Assembly (NCBI GenBank): GCA_001657315.1
Contig: LYSV01000094.1
Span: 31,136 to 95,135 of the forward strand
DNA: 64,000 nt
Reading direction: 5' to 3'
Source: Flammeovirgaceae bacterium BBD 1991-12
GTDB taxonomy: Bacteria; Bacteroidota; Bacteroidia; Cytophagales; Cyclobacteriaceae
The translations under genes were made by a program, and so were the position numbers. The notes below the pieces were generated by a model. That model was not told the DNA's origin, made no database searches, and was given only the letters and a program-made list of their open reading frames with translations. Positions 63,707 to 64,000 of the stretch are shown here, in pieces (position 1 is the stretch's first letter; each line of letters opens with the position of its first letter).

Positions 63707-64000
63707 TTGAATAAAAAGAAAATTTTTAATGACCCTGTCTACGGATTTATCAACATCAAGAGTGATCTGGTCTTTGACATCATTGAACACCCCATTTTCC
63801 AGCGACTGAGAAGGATAAGGCAGCTCGGCCTTACAGACCTTATTTATCCCGGTGCCCTGCACACCCGTTTCCATCATGCGATAGGTGCCATGCACCTGAT
63901 GACACGTGCCCTTGACAGTCTGGCAAGCAAAGGAATTGACATAGCTGAAGAAGAGTATGAGGCAGCGCAGATAGCCATACTGCTTCATGACATCGGCCAC
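63707..64000 (+). CDS. HD-domain phosphohydrolase, 5' part cut by window edge
   Basis: 98 codons from a TTG at 63707-63709, open to the window end. Translated it begins MNKKKIFNDPVYGFINI and continues SDLVFDIIEHPIFQRLRRIRQLGLTDLIYPGALHTRFHHAIGAMHLM (partial text) and ILLHDIGH, the H…HD pattern of the HD superfamily dNTP triphosphohydrolase-like enzymes. No ATG precedes these motifs in frame after the last stop, so TTG is the likely start. The reverse-strand ORF here is a shadow. Confidence 0.88.
   Translation, partial: MNKKKIFNDPVYGFINIKSDLVFDIIEHPIFQRLRRIRQLGLTDLIYPGALHTRFHHAIGAMHLMTRALDSLASKGIDIAEEEYEAAQIAILLHDIGH

Noticed and set aside
63671..64000. 109-aa reverse-strand ORF at the right edge
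   Set aside because: The plus strand encodes an HD phosphohydrolase with clear motifs across the same bases; the reverse frame is a shadow.
1..64000. CRISPR arrays, tRNA or rRNA genes, insertion sequences and prophage genes
   Set aside because: No regularly spaced repeats, RNA gene signatures, transposases or phage structural genes were seen on either strand.

Overview
The window reads as a chromosomal segment of a Bacteroidota bacterium, most likely Cytophagales (Fulvivirga/Roseivirga-like). The signs are: a PorX-type T9SS regulator, a Sec-exported lipoprotein NosZ, many lipoproteins, a DUF2911 protein, a four-helix-bundle S23-like protein, few Shine-Dalgarno sequences, and several TAnnTTTG promoter elements typical of the phylum. 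The genus is an inference. I saw no rRNA, tRNA, CRISPR array, IS element or prophage.

Layout. 1-2,000: 5'-truncated view of a PIF1-like helicase, a small membrane protein and a lone PemK/MazF-like protein. 2,050-18,240 (minus strand): a complete division and cell-wall (dcw) cluster, transcribed mraZ - S23-like - rsmH - ftsL - ftsI - murE - mraY - (53-aa ORF) - murD - ftsW - murG - murC - ftsQ - ftsA - ftsZ. It has a MraZ-type operator at the front and a strong rho-independent terminator behind ftsZ. mraY is split by a frameshift as given, and murD lacks a normal start codon. 18,300-29,700: mixed housekeeping genes (CoA transferase, TlpA-like lipoprotein, mnmA, metE, an ECF sigma factor with an SRPBCC gene) and a DUF2249-hemerythrin (RIC/YtfE-like) repair protein.

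29,800-46,060: an anaerobic respiration island. A Lrp/AsnC regulator is followed by a Crp/Fnr regulator without FNR cysteines, then the clade II nos operon (cytochrome c, FAS1 lipoprotein, nosZ, membrane protein, nosL, nosD, nosF, nosY, NnrS-like protein), then a nap operon. The nap operon is napD, napA, a duplicated tetraheme NapB, a tetraheme lipoprotein, a four-cluster ferredoxin, a NrfD-type quinol oxidase and a DUF7009 protein. It has no napC, napG or napH. A shared palindrome, TTATGA-N6-TCATAA, lies upstream of the RIC gene, the nos operon and the nap operon at almost the same distance from a TAnnTTTG-like -7 element. The regulator's own promoter has the same geometry with TTGAC-N4-ATCA boxes. 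Together this looks like one NO/anoxia regulon that reduces nitrate to nitrite and N2O to N2 while protecting iron centres. No nitrite or NO reductase is in the window.

46,100-64,000: SDR, polyprenyl synthase, alpha/beta hydrolase, MscS, CorA, small secreted proteins, a surface-antigen (D15) barrel with a C-terminal frameshift, flavin reductase, fumarylacetoacetase, amidohydrolase, valS, ald, tsaE, porX and the start of an HD phosphohydrolase. The frameshifts in mraY and the D15 gene, and possibly at 51,081-51,249, raise the possibility of small sequence errors in this assembly.
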